64,000 nucleotides of DNA from Bradyrhizobium sediminis (GCF_018736105.1 NZ_CP076135.1:3594001-3658000); one strand, 5' to 3'; counted from the first letter of the stretch, positions 35,649 through 45,037 are shown. Program-made: numbers and translations. Notes: generated by a model not told the origin, from the letters alone.

Positions 35649-36473
35649 GTGACCAAATCCCCGAAGTCCGCCTCAAAATCCTCCGGCCATATCTACATCG
35701 GCGTCGGCGGCTGGACCTTTGCGCCGTGGCGCGGGGTGTTTTATCCGGAGAAGCTGACGCAGGCGAAGGAGCTGGAATATGCCGCATCGAAACTGACCTC
35801 GATCGAGATCAACGGCACCTATTACGGCTCGCAGAAGCCGGAAAGCTTCCGCAAATGGGCGCGCGAGGTGCCTGACGGGTTCGTGTTCTCGCTGAAGGGG
35901 CCGCGCTTCGCCACCAACCGGCGGGTGCTGGCGGAAGCCGGCGATTCGGTCAAACGGTTCTACGATTCCGGCGTGCTGGAGCTCGGCGACCGGCTCGGTC
36001 CGGTGCTCTGGCAATTCGCGCCGACCAAGAAATTCGACGAGGCCGATTTCGGCAAATTCCTCGAGCTGCTGCCGCGCAGCCTCGAAGGCCGCGCGCTGCG
36101 CCATGTGGTCGAGGTGCGGCACGACAGTTTTTGCGTGCCGGACTTCATCGCGCTGTTGCGCCGGTTCGAAACGCCCGTGGTGTTCGCCGAGCACGGCAAG
36201 TATCCGGCGATCGCTGATATCACCGGCGATTTCGTCTATGCCCGGCTGCAGAAGGGCAATGACGAGCTGAAGACCTGCTACCCGCCGAAACAACTCGACG
36301 CCTGGGCCAAGCGCTTCCAGATTTGGGCCGGCGGCGGCGAGCCGGACGACCTGCCGCGGGTCGATCCCAAGCCTGCGAAGAAAACGCCGCGCGACGTGTT
36401 CGCCTATGTCATCCACGAGGGCAAGGTGCGCGCACCGGCCGGCGCGATGGAACTGATCGCGCGGTTGAAGTGA
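35649..36473 (+). CDS. DUF72 domain protein (YecE-like)
   Basis: A 274-residue protein of the DUF72 family, a TIM-barrel-like fold of unknown activity. It starts at GTG 35649. Landmarks are YIGVGGWTFAPWRGVFYP at the N-terminus, SIEINGTYYGSQKPESFRKW, FVFSLKGPRFATNRRVL, and VEVRHDSF in the middle. The family is widespread; no substrate is known. It is convergent with the Bug-type binding protein, with a family A repeat between. Confidence 0.9.
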   Translation: MTKSPKSASKSSGHIYIGVGGWTFAPWRGVFYPEKLTQAKELEYAASKLTSIEINGTYYGSQKPESFRKWAREVPDGFVFSLKGPRFATNRRVLAEAGDSVKRFYDSGVLELGDRLGPVLWQFAPTKKFDEADFGKFLELLPRSLEGRALRHVVEVRHDSFCVPDFIALLRRFETPVVFAEHGKYPAIADITGDFVYARLQKGNDELKTCYPPKQLDAWAKRFQIWAGGGEPDDLPRVDPKPAKKTPRDVFAYVIHEGKVRAPAGAMELIARLK

Positions 36474-36507
36474 TCGCTGCGTTGGAGCACTTCCAGCACC
36501 GTGGCCT

Positions 36508-36608
36508 CATCCTTCGAGACGCCGCGCTTGCGCGGCTCCTCAGGACGAGGTTGTTAGACCCTCATGGTGAGGAGCGCGGCTACGCCGCGCGTCTCGAACC
36601 ATGTGGCC
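36508..36608. repeat. Palindromic intergenic repeat, family A, copy 3
   Basis: CATCCTTCGAGACGCCGCGC...GGCTCCTCAGGACGAGG on the left and CCCTCATGGTGAGGAGCGCG...GCGTCTCGAACCATG on the right. It closely matches copy 1 (8601-8700) and lies between convergent genes. Confidence 0.88.
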
Positions 36609-36621
36609 GTGCAGGTCCGCT

Positions 36622-37602
36622 TCAATCCAGCTTGATGCCGGCCTCGCGGATCAGCCTGGTCCAGGTCTCGTATTCGGAGGCGACGAAGGCGTTGAGCTTG
36701 TCGTCCGGCAGGTCCCACACCTCGCCGCCGCTCTTTTCGAAACGCTCCTTGAGATCCGGCAACGAGGCGCGAATTTCCTTGCGCAATCTGGCGATCGCTT
36801 CCGGCGGGGTCTTGGCGGGAACAAAAATGCCGAGCCAGGAATCGACATCGAGCCCGGGCACGCCGGCCTCCGACATCGTCGGCACGTCGGGCGCGAGCGG
36901 GCTGCGCTTCGACGACAGCACGGCGATGCCCCTCGCTTGCCCCGACCGCACGTAGGGCAGGCCTGCCGCGATCGAATCGAAGAACAGATCGATGCGGCCG
37001 GCGAGCAGGTCGGTGAAGGCCGGCGGCGAGCCCTTGTAAGGCACTTCCAGGAACTTCACGCCGGCAGCCTTCATGAAGGCGGCCGCCACCAGATGCTGGC
37101 CGGTGCCGACGCCCGCGGTCGCCACCGTGATCGAGCCCGGCTTGGCCTTCGCCGCCGCAATGATGTCCTTGAGGCTCGCCTGCGGCAGGTCCTTGCGGCC
37201 GACCATCACATAACCGAACTTGTAGACCAGCGCGACCGGCACGAAATCCTTCAGCGGCTGGTAGCCGAGCTTGGAATAAAGCGCCGAGTTGAAGGCCATG
37301 TTGGAGAGCCCGCCGACCAAGAGCGTGTAGCCGTCCGGCTCGCTCTGGGCCGCGGCCTGTGTCCCGACCACGGTGCCGGCGCCGGGCTTGTTCTCGACCA
37401 CGAAGGTCTGACCCATGCGTTTCGACAGCACGTCGGCGAGATAGCGGCCGACCAGGTCGTAACTGCCGCCCGGGCCGATGGGCACGATGATCTTGACGGG
37501 ACGGTCGGGATAGCTGCCTTGCGCCTGCGCCGCCGCTGCACCGAGCGCGAGCGGCGCAAGCATGGCGGCGATCCATGCCAGCGATCGGCGAAATCGGATC
37601 AT
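36622..37602 (-). CDS. Bug-family periplasmic binding protein (tripartite tricarboxylate transporter type)
   Basis: A 326-residue periplasmic binding protein of the Bug/TctC family. It has a signal peptide (MIRFRRSLAWIAAMLAPLAL, cleavage near AAAQAQG at about 28). The core begins YPDRPVKIIVPIGPGGSYDL, the family hallmark, followed by VVENKPGAGTVVGT. The ATG at 37602 follows GGGGGGAA. These proteins bind carboxylates for a TctAB permease, but no permease gene is near; orphan Bug proteins are common in this group of bacteria. Ligand unknown. Confidence 0.92.
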   Translation of the reverse strand: MIRFRRSLAWIAAMLAPLALGAAAAQAQGSYPDRPVKIIVPIGPGGSYDLVGRYLADVLSKRMGQTFVVENKPGAGTVVGTQAAAQSEPDGYTLLVGGLSNMAFNSALYSKLGYQPLKDFVPVALVYKFGYVMVGRKDLPQASLKDIIAAAKAKPGSITVATAGVGTGQHLVAAAFMKAAGVKFLEVPYKGSPPAFTDLLAGRIDLFFDSIAAGLPYVRSGQARGIAVLSSKRSPLAPDVPTMSEAGVPGLDVDSWLGIFVPAKTPPEAIARLRKEIRASLPDLKERFEKSGGEVWDLPDDKLNAFVASEYETWTRLIREAGIKLD

Positions 37603-37768
37603 CGTATTCCCCCCGATAGAAACCGGCCTTCGACAGGCTCTTATTTCGGAGCGGACTATGCGACATGCCGCGGCCGGCGACAATGGATGCATAACCTCGG
37701 CGGTTATGGAAATCCGGCGGGCGGTGGCATAGCCTTCCGCCGATCACAGCAAACGCCGGGACGCCGAC

Positions 37769-38248
37769 ATGGTACGCAAAGCTTTGGCACGCAAGACCAA
37801 CCGCCTCTTCACCATCGGCTATGAACAGACGCCGGCCAAGGCGGTGCTCGACGAACTCGAGCAGGCCGGCGTGAAGCTGCTGGTGGACGTGCGCGCGGTC
37901 GCGGCCTCCCGCCGCCCCGGCTTTTCCAAGAACCAGCTCGCCGCTGGGCTCGACGAGCGCGGCATTTCCTACCTGCATCTGCGCGGGCTCGGCACGCCCA
38001 AGGACGGCCGCGAGGCAGCCCGCAGCGGCCAGTTTGATGCGCTGCACAAGATCTATGCCAGGCACCTGAAGACGCCGCAGGCGCGCGAGGAGCTCGACGA
38101 GCTGTCGGCGCTGGTGAAAAAATCCGGGCCGGTCTGCATCCTCTGCTACGAGCGCGATCACCGCGAATGCCACCGGCAGTGGATCGCCGAGATCATCGAG
38201 GAGCGTGACGGGGTGAAGGTGGAGAACCTGACGGCGAGGCAGGTCTAG
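37769..38248 (+). CDS. DUF488 family protein
   Basis: A 159-residue protein of the DUF488 family. The N-terminal strand FTIGYEQTPAKAVLDELEQA and the family motif CYERDHRECHRQWIAE (Cys, Glu, His and Cys residues) are present, as is LVDVRAVAASRRPGFSK. The function is unknown; the conserved Cys/His cluster suggests metal or a catalytic site. It is divergent from the Bug gene and convergent with the adenylate-cyclase gene, which ends 18 bases away. Confidence 0.9.
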   Translation: MVRKALARKTNRLFTIGYEQTPAKAVLDELEQAGVKLLVDVRAVAASRRPGFSKNQLAAGLDERGISYLHLRGLGTPKDGREAARSGQFDALHKIYARHLKTPQAREELDELSALVKKSGPVCILCYERDHRECHRQWIAEIIEERDGVKVENLTARQV

Positions 38249-38266
38249 AATCTACCAGATCAGACG

Positions 38267-39559
38267 CTATCCCAACTGCCACACCGCCATCGGCCGCTCG
38301 TAGCCCCTGATTGCGACTTCGCCGAGCGGCACCGCATCGCTGCCGTCATCGCCGAGCGCGTCGCGAACGTCGGCCGAAATCAGGAACTGCGAATTGAAGT
38401 CCTTGTTGAGCGCTTCCAGCCGCGCCGCGAAGTTCACGGTATCGCCGATCACGGTGTATTCCTTGCGCCGGGGCGAGCCGATATTGCCGGCGACGACCTC
38501 GCCGAAGTGAATGCCGATGCCGATCCGCAGCGGCCAGCTGGTTTCCCGGTTGATGTGCTCGTTCGCAGCCAGCATTTCGCGGGCGGCGGCGACCGCGCGG
38601 TGCGCGGCGTCGGGCGCCTCCAGCGGCGCGCCGAACAGCGCCAGAAAGCCGTCGCCGAGAAACTTGTTCAGGATGCCGCCATGGCGATCGAGGATATCGA
38701 CCAGCACCCCGAACGCGCCGTCGAGACGCTCAACCACCTCGCGCGGCGAGCGCGACCGTGCGCCGGCGGTAAAGCTGCGGAAATCGACGAACATCACGGC
38801 GACCTGGCGGATTTCGCTGTCGGTCCTGGCGCCCTCCGTCAGCAGGCGCTCGACCACCTGCGGCGAGACATGCTGGCCGAACAGGTTGGTGATGCGGTCG
38901 CGCGCGGTCGCAGCGACGATGCTGGCCTCGAACTGCCGGCGCAGCTGCATCCCCACCGCGCCCGCCAGCATGCCGCAGACCAGAATGACGAGGCCGCGGA
39001 CGAGATGAAATGCGAGATCGGGCGCCGGCTCGGTGGCGAATTGCTCCGGGCGATAGAACATCGCCATCGCGAACAGTTCCGCCGCCGCGACGAAGCCGGT
39101 GAAGGTCGAGAGCCAGAAATCGAGCCGCAGGGTCGAAAGGATGATGAAGATGAAATAGACCAGCGGTATCACGAAGGCCAATGCCTGCGCCGGCCCCATC
39201 GCCTTCATCTGCAGGTACAGCGCAACGGTGACCAGGCTGGTTTCGATCAGGGCCCCGAGATAGCGCCGCGCATGGGGCACGTCGCGGCCCTGCGCCAGCC
39301 GCTGGCCGAGTACGCGCAGCACCGACAGTTCGAACAGCGCGAACGCAAGAAAGACGGCATACAATGGCAGGATCGGGACATGGCCATGCCAGATCCGCCC
39401 GATGGCGTCGGGCGCGATGAGATAGGCCGCGGTCAGCATTACCAGCAGCAGCGAAATGGTGACGAGGATCGCCTTGACCCGGAGCCGCTCGGTCAGCAGG
39501 ATTTCGCGGGTCAGCGCCTGTTCGAAGTCGGCCGACACCGCCGGTTGTTGCTTGTCCAT
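38267..39559 (-). CDS. Membrane class III adenylate/guanylate cyclase
   Basis: A 430-residue protein with about six membrane helices in its first 220 residues and a C-terminal class III cyclase domain. Cyclase landmarks are VAVMFVDFRSFTAGA (first metal Asp), NKFLGDGFLALFGAPL (second metal Asp and the specificity Lys) and EYTVIGDTVNFAARLEALNK (transition-state Asn and Arg). The residues needed for catalysis are present. The membrane part could sense the environment. The start is ambiguous: ATG 39559 is used, GTG 39568 is possible. The frame extends further upstream through a repeat. Confidence 0.92.
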   Translation of the reverse strand: MDKQQPAVSADFEQALTREILLTERLRVKAILVTISLLLVMLTAAYLIAPDAIGRIWHGHVPILPLYAVFLAFALFELSVLRVLGQRLAQGRDVPHARRYLGALIETSLVTVALYLQMKAMGPAQALAFVIPLVYFIFIILSTLRLDFWLSTFTGFVAAAELFAMAMFYRPEQFATEPAPDLAFHLVRGLVILVCGMLAGAVGMQLRRQFEASIVAATARDRITNLFGQHVSPQVVERLLTEGARTDSEIRQVAVMFVDFRSFTAGARSRSPREVVERLDGAFGVLVDILDRHGGILNKFLGDGFLALFGAPLEAPDAAHRAVAAAREMLAANEHINRETSWPLRIGIGIHFGEVVAGNIGSPRRKEYTVIGDTVNFAARLEALNKDFNSQFLISADVRDALGDDGSDAVPLGEVAIRGYERPMAVWQLG

Positions 39560-39593
39560 CTTGCCCACAATGACATCGCGCCCATTTTCCGTT

Positions 39594-39696
39594 GTCATTC
39601 CGGGATGGTTCGAAGGACCGGACCCGGAATCTCGAGATTCTCCCGATGTGCAATTGCACATCGTAGTTCGACGCTTTCGCGTCGCCCCGGAATGAC
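39594..39696. repeat. Palindromic intergenic repeat, family B, copy 2
   Basis: Bounded by GTCATTCCGGGATGG and GCCCCGGAATGAC, with the inner hairpin GATGTGCAATTGCACATCG near 39644-39663 and CGACGCTTTCGCGTCG near 39669-39684. It lies between the cyclase start and the ABC permease stop. Confidence 0.88.
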
Positions 39697-39711
39697 AATC
39701 AGCATTCTGCA

Positions 39712-40878
39712 TCAATCGAGCGTGCGGCGGAAGCGCAACACGGCGATCGTCATCGCCAGCAGCATCAGCGCCAGCAGCGCGATGGCATCGTATTGCAGAT
39801 TCGGCAGGGTCGCGCCCTTCAGCATGATGGCCCGCACGATCCGCAAGTAATGCGTCAGCGGCAGGCCTTCGCCGATATATTGCGCCCATACCGGCATGCC
39901 GGCGAAGGGAAACATGAAGCCCGACAAAAGAATGCTGGGGAGAAAGAACATGATCGACATCTGCATCGCCTGCAGCTGATTCTGCGCGATGGTCGAAAAG
40001 GTGTAGCCGATCGCCAGATTGGTGGTGATGAACAGGGTCGAGAGCAGCGCCAGCAGCGTCAGACTGCCGTTGACGGGCACGCCGAACAGCAGCACGCCGA
40101 TGCCGATGATCAGGATGGCCTGGATGAAGCCCACCAGCACATAGGGCAGGATCTTGCCGAGCATCACCTCGACCGGGGTGATCGGCATCGACAGCAGGCT
40201 TTCCATGGTGCCGCGCTCGGTCTCGCGCGTCACCGACAGCGCCGTGAAGATCAGCATGGTCATGGTCAGGATGGTGCCGACCAGCCCGGGCACGATATTC
40301 AGCCGCGACGACGCCGCCGGGTTGTAACGGGCATGGGTGCGGATCTCGAACGGCGGCGATGCCGGATCGCCGATGTGCAGGTCGTGCTGCAGCGCCGTCT
40401 GCACCACGATGCCGAGCGCCGACATCGCCGAGCCCGCCGCCACCGGGTCAGTGGCGTCGGCGGCAACCAACAGCGCCGGATGGTCGCCGCGCCGCACCGC
40501 GCGCTCGAAACCACGCGGAATTTCCACGCCGAACAGCACCTTGCCCGACAGCAAGAGGTTGTCGAACTCGGCGACATCGTGCACTTCCCGGGTGAAGCGG
40601 AAATAGGCGGTGTTCTCAAGCGCCTTCAGGATCGAGCGCGCGAGGTCGCTGTCCTCCTGCAACAGCACCGCGGTCGGCAGGTTGCGCGGCGTGGTGTTGA
40701 TGGCAAAGCCGAACAGCAACAGCTGCATCACCGGGATCATCACGATCATCGCGAACGAGACACGGTCGCGCCTGAGCTGGATGAATTCCTTGACCACCAT
40801 CGCAAAGCTGCGCCGCCAGAAGCCGAACCTTGGCTCCTTGCTGTCGCGGCTGTGGTCGGGGGCCTCGGCGACGCTCAT
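39712..40878 (-). CDS. ABC-2 type export permease
   Basis: A 388-residue ABC-2 permease with a first membrane helix (FAMIVMIPVMQLLLFGFAIN), a long periplasmic domain (about 60-200) and five more helices near the C-terminus, including LSVTRETERGTMESLLSMPI before a helix, the family landmark. It resembles the YbhS/YbhR/YhhJ permeases of drug or lipid exporters. It overlaps the ATPase gene by four bases (ATGA) and is the last gene of the operon. Only one permease gene is present, so it likely works as a homodimer. Confidence 0.92.
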   Translation of the reverse strand: MSVAEAPDHSRDSKEPRFGFWRRSFAMVVKEFIQLRRDRVSFAMIVMIPVMQLLLFGFAINTTPRNLPTAVLLQEDSDLARSILKALENTAYFRFTREVHDVAEFDNLLLSGKVLFGVEIPRGFERAVRRGDHPALLVAADATDPVAAGSAMSALGIVVQTALQHDLHIGDPASPPFEIRTHARYNPAASSRLNIVPGLVGTILTMTMLIFTALSVTRETERGTMESLLSMPITPVEVMLGKILPYVLVGFIQAILIIGIGVLLFGVPVNGSLTLLALLSTLFITTNLAIGYTFSTIAQNQLQAMQMSIMFFLPSILLSGFMFPFAGMPVWAQYIGEGLPLTHYLRIVRAIMLKGATLPNLQYDAIALLALMLLAMTIAVLRFRRTLD

Positions 40879-41819
40879 TGGAAATTGTCCTTCGAGCGGG
40901 TCATCAGTTCGATGAACACATCCTCCAGCGACGGCTCGCTGTGCTGCCAGTTCAATGCCTTGTTGTCGCGGTACGGCGCGATGGTGGCCTCGAGCGCCGC
41001 TTTGTCGCGGCCGGAGACATGCAAGGAGGTGCCGAACGGCGCCACCATGTCGACGCCGGGCTTGCCGGCGAGTTCCGACGAAAGCCCATTGAGGTCGTCG
41101 CCCGACACCGTCCAGGTCGACAGCGCCGACTTGGCGATCACCTCATCGACGGTGCCGTGCGCCAGCAGATAGCCATAGGCGATATAGGCGATCTCGTGGC
41201 AGCGCTCGGCCTCGTCCATGTAGTGGGTGGAGACCAGCACCGTCAGACCGTCGGCCGCCAGCGCGTGGATCTCGTTCCAGAAATCGCGCCGCGCCTTGGG
41301 GTCGACCCCGGCGGTCGGCTCGTCCAGCAGCAGCAGTTGCGGATTGGGCAGCGTGCAGGCGCCGAGCGCCAGCCGCTGCTTCCAGCCGCCGGAGAGGTTG
41401 CCGGCGAGCTGCTCCTCGCGGCCGTTGAGGCCGAGCCGCTTGATCATGTCGGCCGCAGAGCCGCGTGCATCGGCCATGCCATAGAGCCGCGCGACGAATT
41501 CCAGATTCTCGCGCACCGACAGGTCCTGGTACAGCGAGAAACGCTGCGTCATGTAGCCGACCTGGCGCTTGATCTTGTCGGCGTCGCGGCGAATGTCGTA
41601 GCCGAGGCAAGTCCCCTCGCCGCTGTCGGGCGTCAGCAGGCCGCAGAGCATGCGGATGGTGGTGGTCTTGCCGGATCCGTTGGGACCGAGAAAGCCGTAG
41701 ATGGTGCCGCGCCTGACCTGCATCGAGAGGTCATGCACCACCTCGCGGCCGCCGAAGGATTTCGACAGGCCGTGGACGTCGATCGCGACGTCGGCTGCGT
41801 GGACGGGCGCCGCGGTCAT
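40875..41819 (-). CDS. ABC export ATP-binding protein
   Basis: A 314-residue ATPase with Walker A GPNGSGKT, the Q-loop at GYMTQRFSLYQDLSVRENL, signature LSGGWKQR (Trp in the fourth position of LSGGQ) and Walker B LLLLDEPTAGVDP, then the H-loop STHYMDEAERC. The sequence after about 230 is the regulatory C-terminal domain of the multidrug-type (DrrA/YbhF) family. It overlaps the HlyD gene by four bases and the permease gene by four bases. Confidence 0.94.
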   Translation of the reverse strand: MTAAPVHAADVAIDVHGLSKSFGGREVVHDLSMQVRRGTIYGFLGPNGSGKTTTIRMLCGLLTPDSGEGTCLGYDIRRDADKIKRQVGYMTQRFSLYQDLSVRENLEFVARLYGMADARGSAADMIKRLGLNGREEQLAGNLSGGWKQRLALGACTLPNPQLLLLDEPTAGVDPKARRDFWNEIHALAADGLTVLVSTHYMDEAERCHEIAYIAYGYLLAHGTVDEVIAKSALSTWTVSGDDLNGLSSELAGKPGVDMVAPFGTSLHVSGRDKAALEATIAPYRDNKALNWQHSEPSLEDVFIELMTRSKDNFQ

Positions 41820-42604
41820 CGTTTGTCCGCCACCGGCGTCCTGGCGCCGAGATAGACGCTGATCGGCTGGCCGACGCGCAAGCTGTCGGGCCGGTTCGGC
41901 CGCGCCTGAATCAGGTAGACGAGCTTGTTGCGCTCCTCGAGCGAATAGATCACCGGCGGGGTGTATTCGGCCTGGGTCGCGATGAAATAGATCTTTGCGG
42001 TGAGATCGGCGGCGCAGTTGTCGCAGGTCACGCGGACCTCGTCGCCAACCGCAAGCTTCGGCAGATCGGTCTCCGGCACGAAGAACCGCAGCTTCATGTT
42101 GCCGGGCGGCATGATCGAAAGCACCGGGCGCTGCGCCGGCACCATCTCGCCCTCGCGGAAGTAGATCTGCTGGATGGTGCCGCCGACCGGCGCAAAGCCG
42201 CGGCGCCGCGCCAGCCGTGTCTGCGAGGTGTTGACCCGGGCTTCCGCCACCCGCAGCGCGGAGACCGCGGCGTCGAGATTGGCCTGCGTCCCCGAGCCGG
42301 TCTTGCTCAGGGAGGCGGCGCGGTCGTAGGTCTGCTGCGCGTTGGCGAGCGTGGCGTTGGTCTGGTTGAGATCGGCCCTTTGCAGATCGTCATCCACGGA
42401 ATAGAGCGGCGCGCCAGCCTTGACCTCGTCGCCCTCGCGCACGTTCAGTTTGGTCACGCGGCCGGATTCATCGGGGCTGACGAAGATCATGTCGGCTTCG
42501 ACCCAGCCCTGGTAGCCGGGATCGCGGCGCTCGTTGCAGCCGGCCAGCACCGCGGCCAGGGCCAGCGCCGCCAGAATGGACAGTCTCGTTCGCGACGGGG
42601 TCAT
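41816..42604 (-). CDS. HlyD-family periplasmic adaptor lipoprotein
   Basis: A 262-residue membrane-fusion protein. The N-terminus is a lipoprotein signal ending in the lipobox LAGC (Cys23). The barrel-sandwich lipoyl-like motif GRVTKLNVREGDEVKAGAPL and the return GGTIQQIYFREGEMV flank a short coiled coil (about 75-135), as in YbhG. It links the inner-membrane ABC exporter to an outer-membrane channel, for which no gene is seen. It starts at ATG 42604, overlapping the TetR stop by four bases. Confidence 0.92.
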   Translation of the reverse strand: MTPSRTRLSILAALALAAVLAGCNERRDPGYQGWVEADMIFVSPDESGRVTKLNVREGDEVKAGAPLYSVDDDLQRADLNQTNATLANAQQTYDRAASLSKTGSGTQANLDAAVSALRVAEARVNTSQTRLARRRGFAPVGGTIQQIYFREGEMVPAQRPVLSIMPPGNMKLRFFVPETDLPKLAVGDEVRVTCDNCAADLTAKIYFIATQAEYTPPVIYSLEERNKLVYLIQARPNRPDSLRVGQPISVYLGARTPVADKR

Positions 42605-43335
42605 GCCGTCCTCCGTTCGCCAAAAATCAGGTCGAGATGGACGCGAAACATCTCGGTCGCATCCAGCGGCGCATGCCTGGCGAACAGGCTCTGCCAGATC
42701 ACCGCGATCAATGCGGGCGCCACCATGATCTGCGGAAAGCGCGCCAGGCCCTTCTGCCGGATTTCGCCGCGCGCAATGCCGAGTTCGATCAGCGCGCGCA
42801 TGCCGGCAAGGCCGCGCGAAACCACCTCGCGGTAGTAGAAGTCGGCCACCGCCGGAAAGCGCGGACCTTCTGCGACAATCAGGCGGACGATATCGCCGCG
42901 GCGCGTGGTCGCGACTTCGCGGATGAAATTCTGGGCAAAGCCCTCGATCACGTCGCGCACCGAGCCGCCGATCGGCGGCGGCCCATGCAGCCGGTTGATC
43001 ATCGGCACCAGCGCGGTCCGGATCAGTTCCTCGAACATCGATTCCTTGTCCTTGAAGTGCAGGTAGATCGTGCCCTTGGCGACCCCGGCCCTTCTCGCGA
43101 CGTCGTCGAGGCGCGTCGCGGTAAATCCGCGCGCGATGAACTCGTCCAGCGCCGCCTCGACGATGGCCGCGCGCCGTTCCGCCGCGCGCTCGGCCCGGTT
43201 GGCTGGAGCCTTGGGCGGCGCGGTCTTTGACACAGCGGGTTCCGGCGCCTCGGCTGTGACGGCCCTTGCCGCGCGCCCGCGGCCGGCCGGCTTCGATGGG
43301 GCTGCTTTCCCGGGTCTGGTCTTTGGGTTCGACAT
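42601..43335 (-). CDS. TetR/AcrR family repressor of the efflux operon
   Basis: A 244-residue regulator. A 50-residue Lys/Pro/Ala-rich tail precedes the DNA-binding domain, whose helix-turn-helix reads TRLDDVARRAGVAKGTIYLHF (first part of about 72-100). The rest is a helical ligand-binding domain. It is the first gene of the operon TetR-HlyD-ATPase-permease, all overlapping by four bases, an arrangement like cecR-ybhGFSR of E. coli with one permease. A perfect operator palindrome lies 10 bases upstream of its start, so it should repress its own operon until an effector binds. Confidence 0.92.
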   Translation of the reverse strand: MSNPKTRPGKAAPSKPAGRGRAARAVTAEAPEPAVSKTAPPKAPANRAERAAERRAAIVEAALDEFIARGFTATRLDDVARRAGVAKGTIYLHFKDKESMFEELIRTALVPMINRLHGPPPIGGSVRDVIEGFAQNFIREVATTRRGDIVRLIVAEGPRFPAVADFYYREVVSRGLAGMRALIELGIARGEIRQKGLARFPQIMVAPALIAVIWQSLFARHAPLDATEMFRVHLDLIFGERRTA

Positions 43336-43344
43336 AGGACAATT

Positions 43345-43364
43345 ATGACTGACCGGTCAGTCAT
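43345..43364. promoter_or_regulatory. TetR-type operator upstream of the efflux operon
   Basis: ATGACTGACCGGTCAGTCAT is a perfect 20-bp palindrome centred 20 bases before the tetR start codon. The TGACTGAC-GGTCAGTCA pattern is a common target for TetR-family regulators. Its position blocks the start of transcription or translation of the whole operon, so autoregulation is expected. Confidence 0.8.
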
Positions 43365-43670
43365 TGTCAATTTCGATTGGAACGTTCGAATTTCACATGC
43401 GCGTGACCGGCAAAGGCACGCCGGCTGATCGGGGCACGGTCTAACAGCGTCCGCCTTCTCGCGGCACGATTTTGCTAAAGCATTTCCACCTCAGATGCTC
43501 CATCCTTCGAGACGCATCGCGGAGCCTGTCATCGGGCGCGCATTCGCGCGACCCGTTGGCGATGCTCCTCAGGATGTCTCAGTCCCTCATGGTGAGGAGC
43601 GCGTCTTCGCGCGTCTCGAACCATGAGGCCCCGCTAGAAGCGTGCTGGTTCGGGCGAGCTGGAAAACGCG
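43365..43670. other. Intergenic region dominated by a composite repeat
   Basis: About 300 bp between the efflux operon and the GH4 gene. Bases 43365-43475 should hold the promoter of the efflux operon (minus strand). The rest is the composite repeat at about 43483-43670, which runs up to the GH4 stop codon. No gene is seen. Confidence 0.6.
43501..43630. repeat. Palindromic intergenic repeat, family A, copy 4, with a nested family B module
   Basis: A family A repeat (CATCCTTCGAGACGCATCGC...GCGTCTCGAACCATGAGGCC) interrupted at 43521-43559. The inserted block GGAGCCTGTCATCGGGC...GACCCGTTGG is identical in its 17-base left and 10-base right flanks to the reverse of 21063-21103 in the family B repeat, while its inner hairpin differs. 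The wider element, about 43483-43670, matches 61141-61310 in reverse. Confidence 0.85.
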
Positions 43671-44951
43671 CTAGATGCACTTGCGGATATGGGGCCGGTT
43701 GATCTCCCAGAGTTCGTCGAGCAGGCTGCGCGCGGCGGCGACGGAATTGACCACGGGATCGATCAGCAGCGCCTGCAATGCCAGCTCCTTCGAGGCATGC
43801 ACCGCCGCCTCGACGGCGAGTTGCTGCACATTGACCTGGACGGCCATGAGCTTGGCGACTGGATCGGGCAGCGGGCCGAGCGAAACCGGATGAATGCCGG
43901 CCGTGTCAGCCATCACGGGCACTTCCACCGCCGCATTGGCCGGGAGGTTCGGAATGACCTGCTGATTATAGACCACGCCGGATTCGATCAGTTGCTTGCG
44001 GTTGTGCAGCACCGCGGCGATGACGGTGACGGCGCGCTCGCCCGATTCGGTCAGCCACCACCAGGGAATCTCCGCCCTTCCCGCCAGCACGTCGTCGATC
44101 GTCTTTTCGGTTTTGGCCCGCTCGCCTTCGTCCCAATCGAAATTGAAGCCGCCCTCGCCGGCCTCCCAGCCATACGCCATGTATTCTCCGACATGGCCGT
44201 CGCCGCAGCCGAGCCAATAGCCGAAGGCCCGAAACAGATTGCGCGTCAGCGGCGAAAACTTCGGGTCGAAATCCCTCTCCTTTTCGCGCAGCAGCGGATA
44301 GAGGTCGGCGCCGGTCGCCCGATCGCGGATCTGCGTCAGGCACTGGAAATGATTGAGCCCCGCGCCCCACACGTCGACCCGTTCGGAAGACAAGCCCATG
44401 ATCGAGGCGACCGCATCGCGCGCCAGAAAAATGCCGTGACAGAGACCGACGGTGCGGATTTTGCTGTATTGTCCGAGCGCCAGAACGATGCGGCTTTCCG
44501 GATTGGAAAAATTGAGGAACAGCGCGTTCGGGCAACGCCGCTCCATCTCGCGCACGAAATCGAACACCACCGGCAGGGTGCGCAGGGTGAAGAACAACCC
44601 GCCCGGGCCGCCGTTCTCGCCGAGGGTGTGACGGATGCCGTATTTGCGCGGCACCTCCCAATCGAGCTTCCACAGCCGGTTGCGCTCGATCGCGGTGGAA
44701 TGGACGACGAACTCCGCACCGTCCAGCGCGGCCCGCCAATCGGTGGTGCACTCGATCTTCAATCCCGCGCCGGTTTTCTCGTTGAGCAGCTTCGCGACGC
44801 GCCCGGCCCGCGCCAGCCGCTCAGCATTCCTGCCGACCAAAACCACCGTGCTGCCGGCCAGATCATGCGTGGAGAACAGGTCCCGGAACATGCTGATGCC
44901 GAACGAGGCACTGCTTGCGCCGATAAAGACGATTTTGGTGACCGCCGTCAT
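43671..44951 (-). CDS. Glycoside hydrolase family 4 (alpha-glucosidase/galactosidase-like)
   Basis: A 426-residue GH4 enzyme, which cleaves glycosides by an NAD+- and metal-dependent redox mechanism. The N-terminal Rossmann motif is [31 protein letters not shown] is the family strand near the active site; GLCHG carries the metal-binding Cys and GLNHF the paired His. Both are intact. The ATG at 44951 is used; a second ATG lies six codons upstream. No sugar transporter is adjacent, so the substrate is open; GH4 includes alpha-glucosidases, alpha-galactosidases, alpha-glucuronidases and 6-phospho-glycosidases. Confidence 0.9.
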   Translation of the reverse strand: MTAVTKIVFIGASSASFGISMFRDLFSTHDLAGSTVVLVGRNAERLARAGRVAKLLNEKTGAGLKIECTTDWRAALDGAEFVVHSTAIERNRLWKLDWEVPRKYGIRHTLGENGGPGGLFFTLRTLPVVFDFVREMERRCPNALFLNFSNPESRIVLALGQYSKIRTVGLCHGIFLARDAVASIMGLSSERVDVWGAGLNHFQCLTQIRDRATGADLYPLLREKERDFDPKFSPLTRNLFRAFGYWLGCGDGHVGEYMAYGWEAGEGGFNFDWDEGERAKTEKTIDDVLAGRAEIPWWWLTESGERAVTVIAAVLHNRKQLIESGVVYNQQVIPNLPANAAVEVPVMADTAGIHPVSLGPLPDPVAKLMAVQVNVQQLAVEAAVHASKELALQALLIDPVVNSVAAARSLLDELWEINRPHIRKCI

Positions 44952-45037
44952 GTTCCCTGCCCTGCCCACCGCTTCGCCGGGCTGTTCGGTTCATTGAATA
45001 AGTACGACACAGCCCCGGGGCGTCGGCTTGATCTAGA

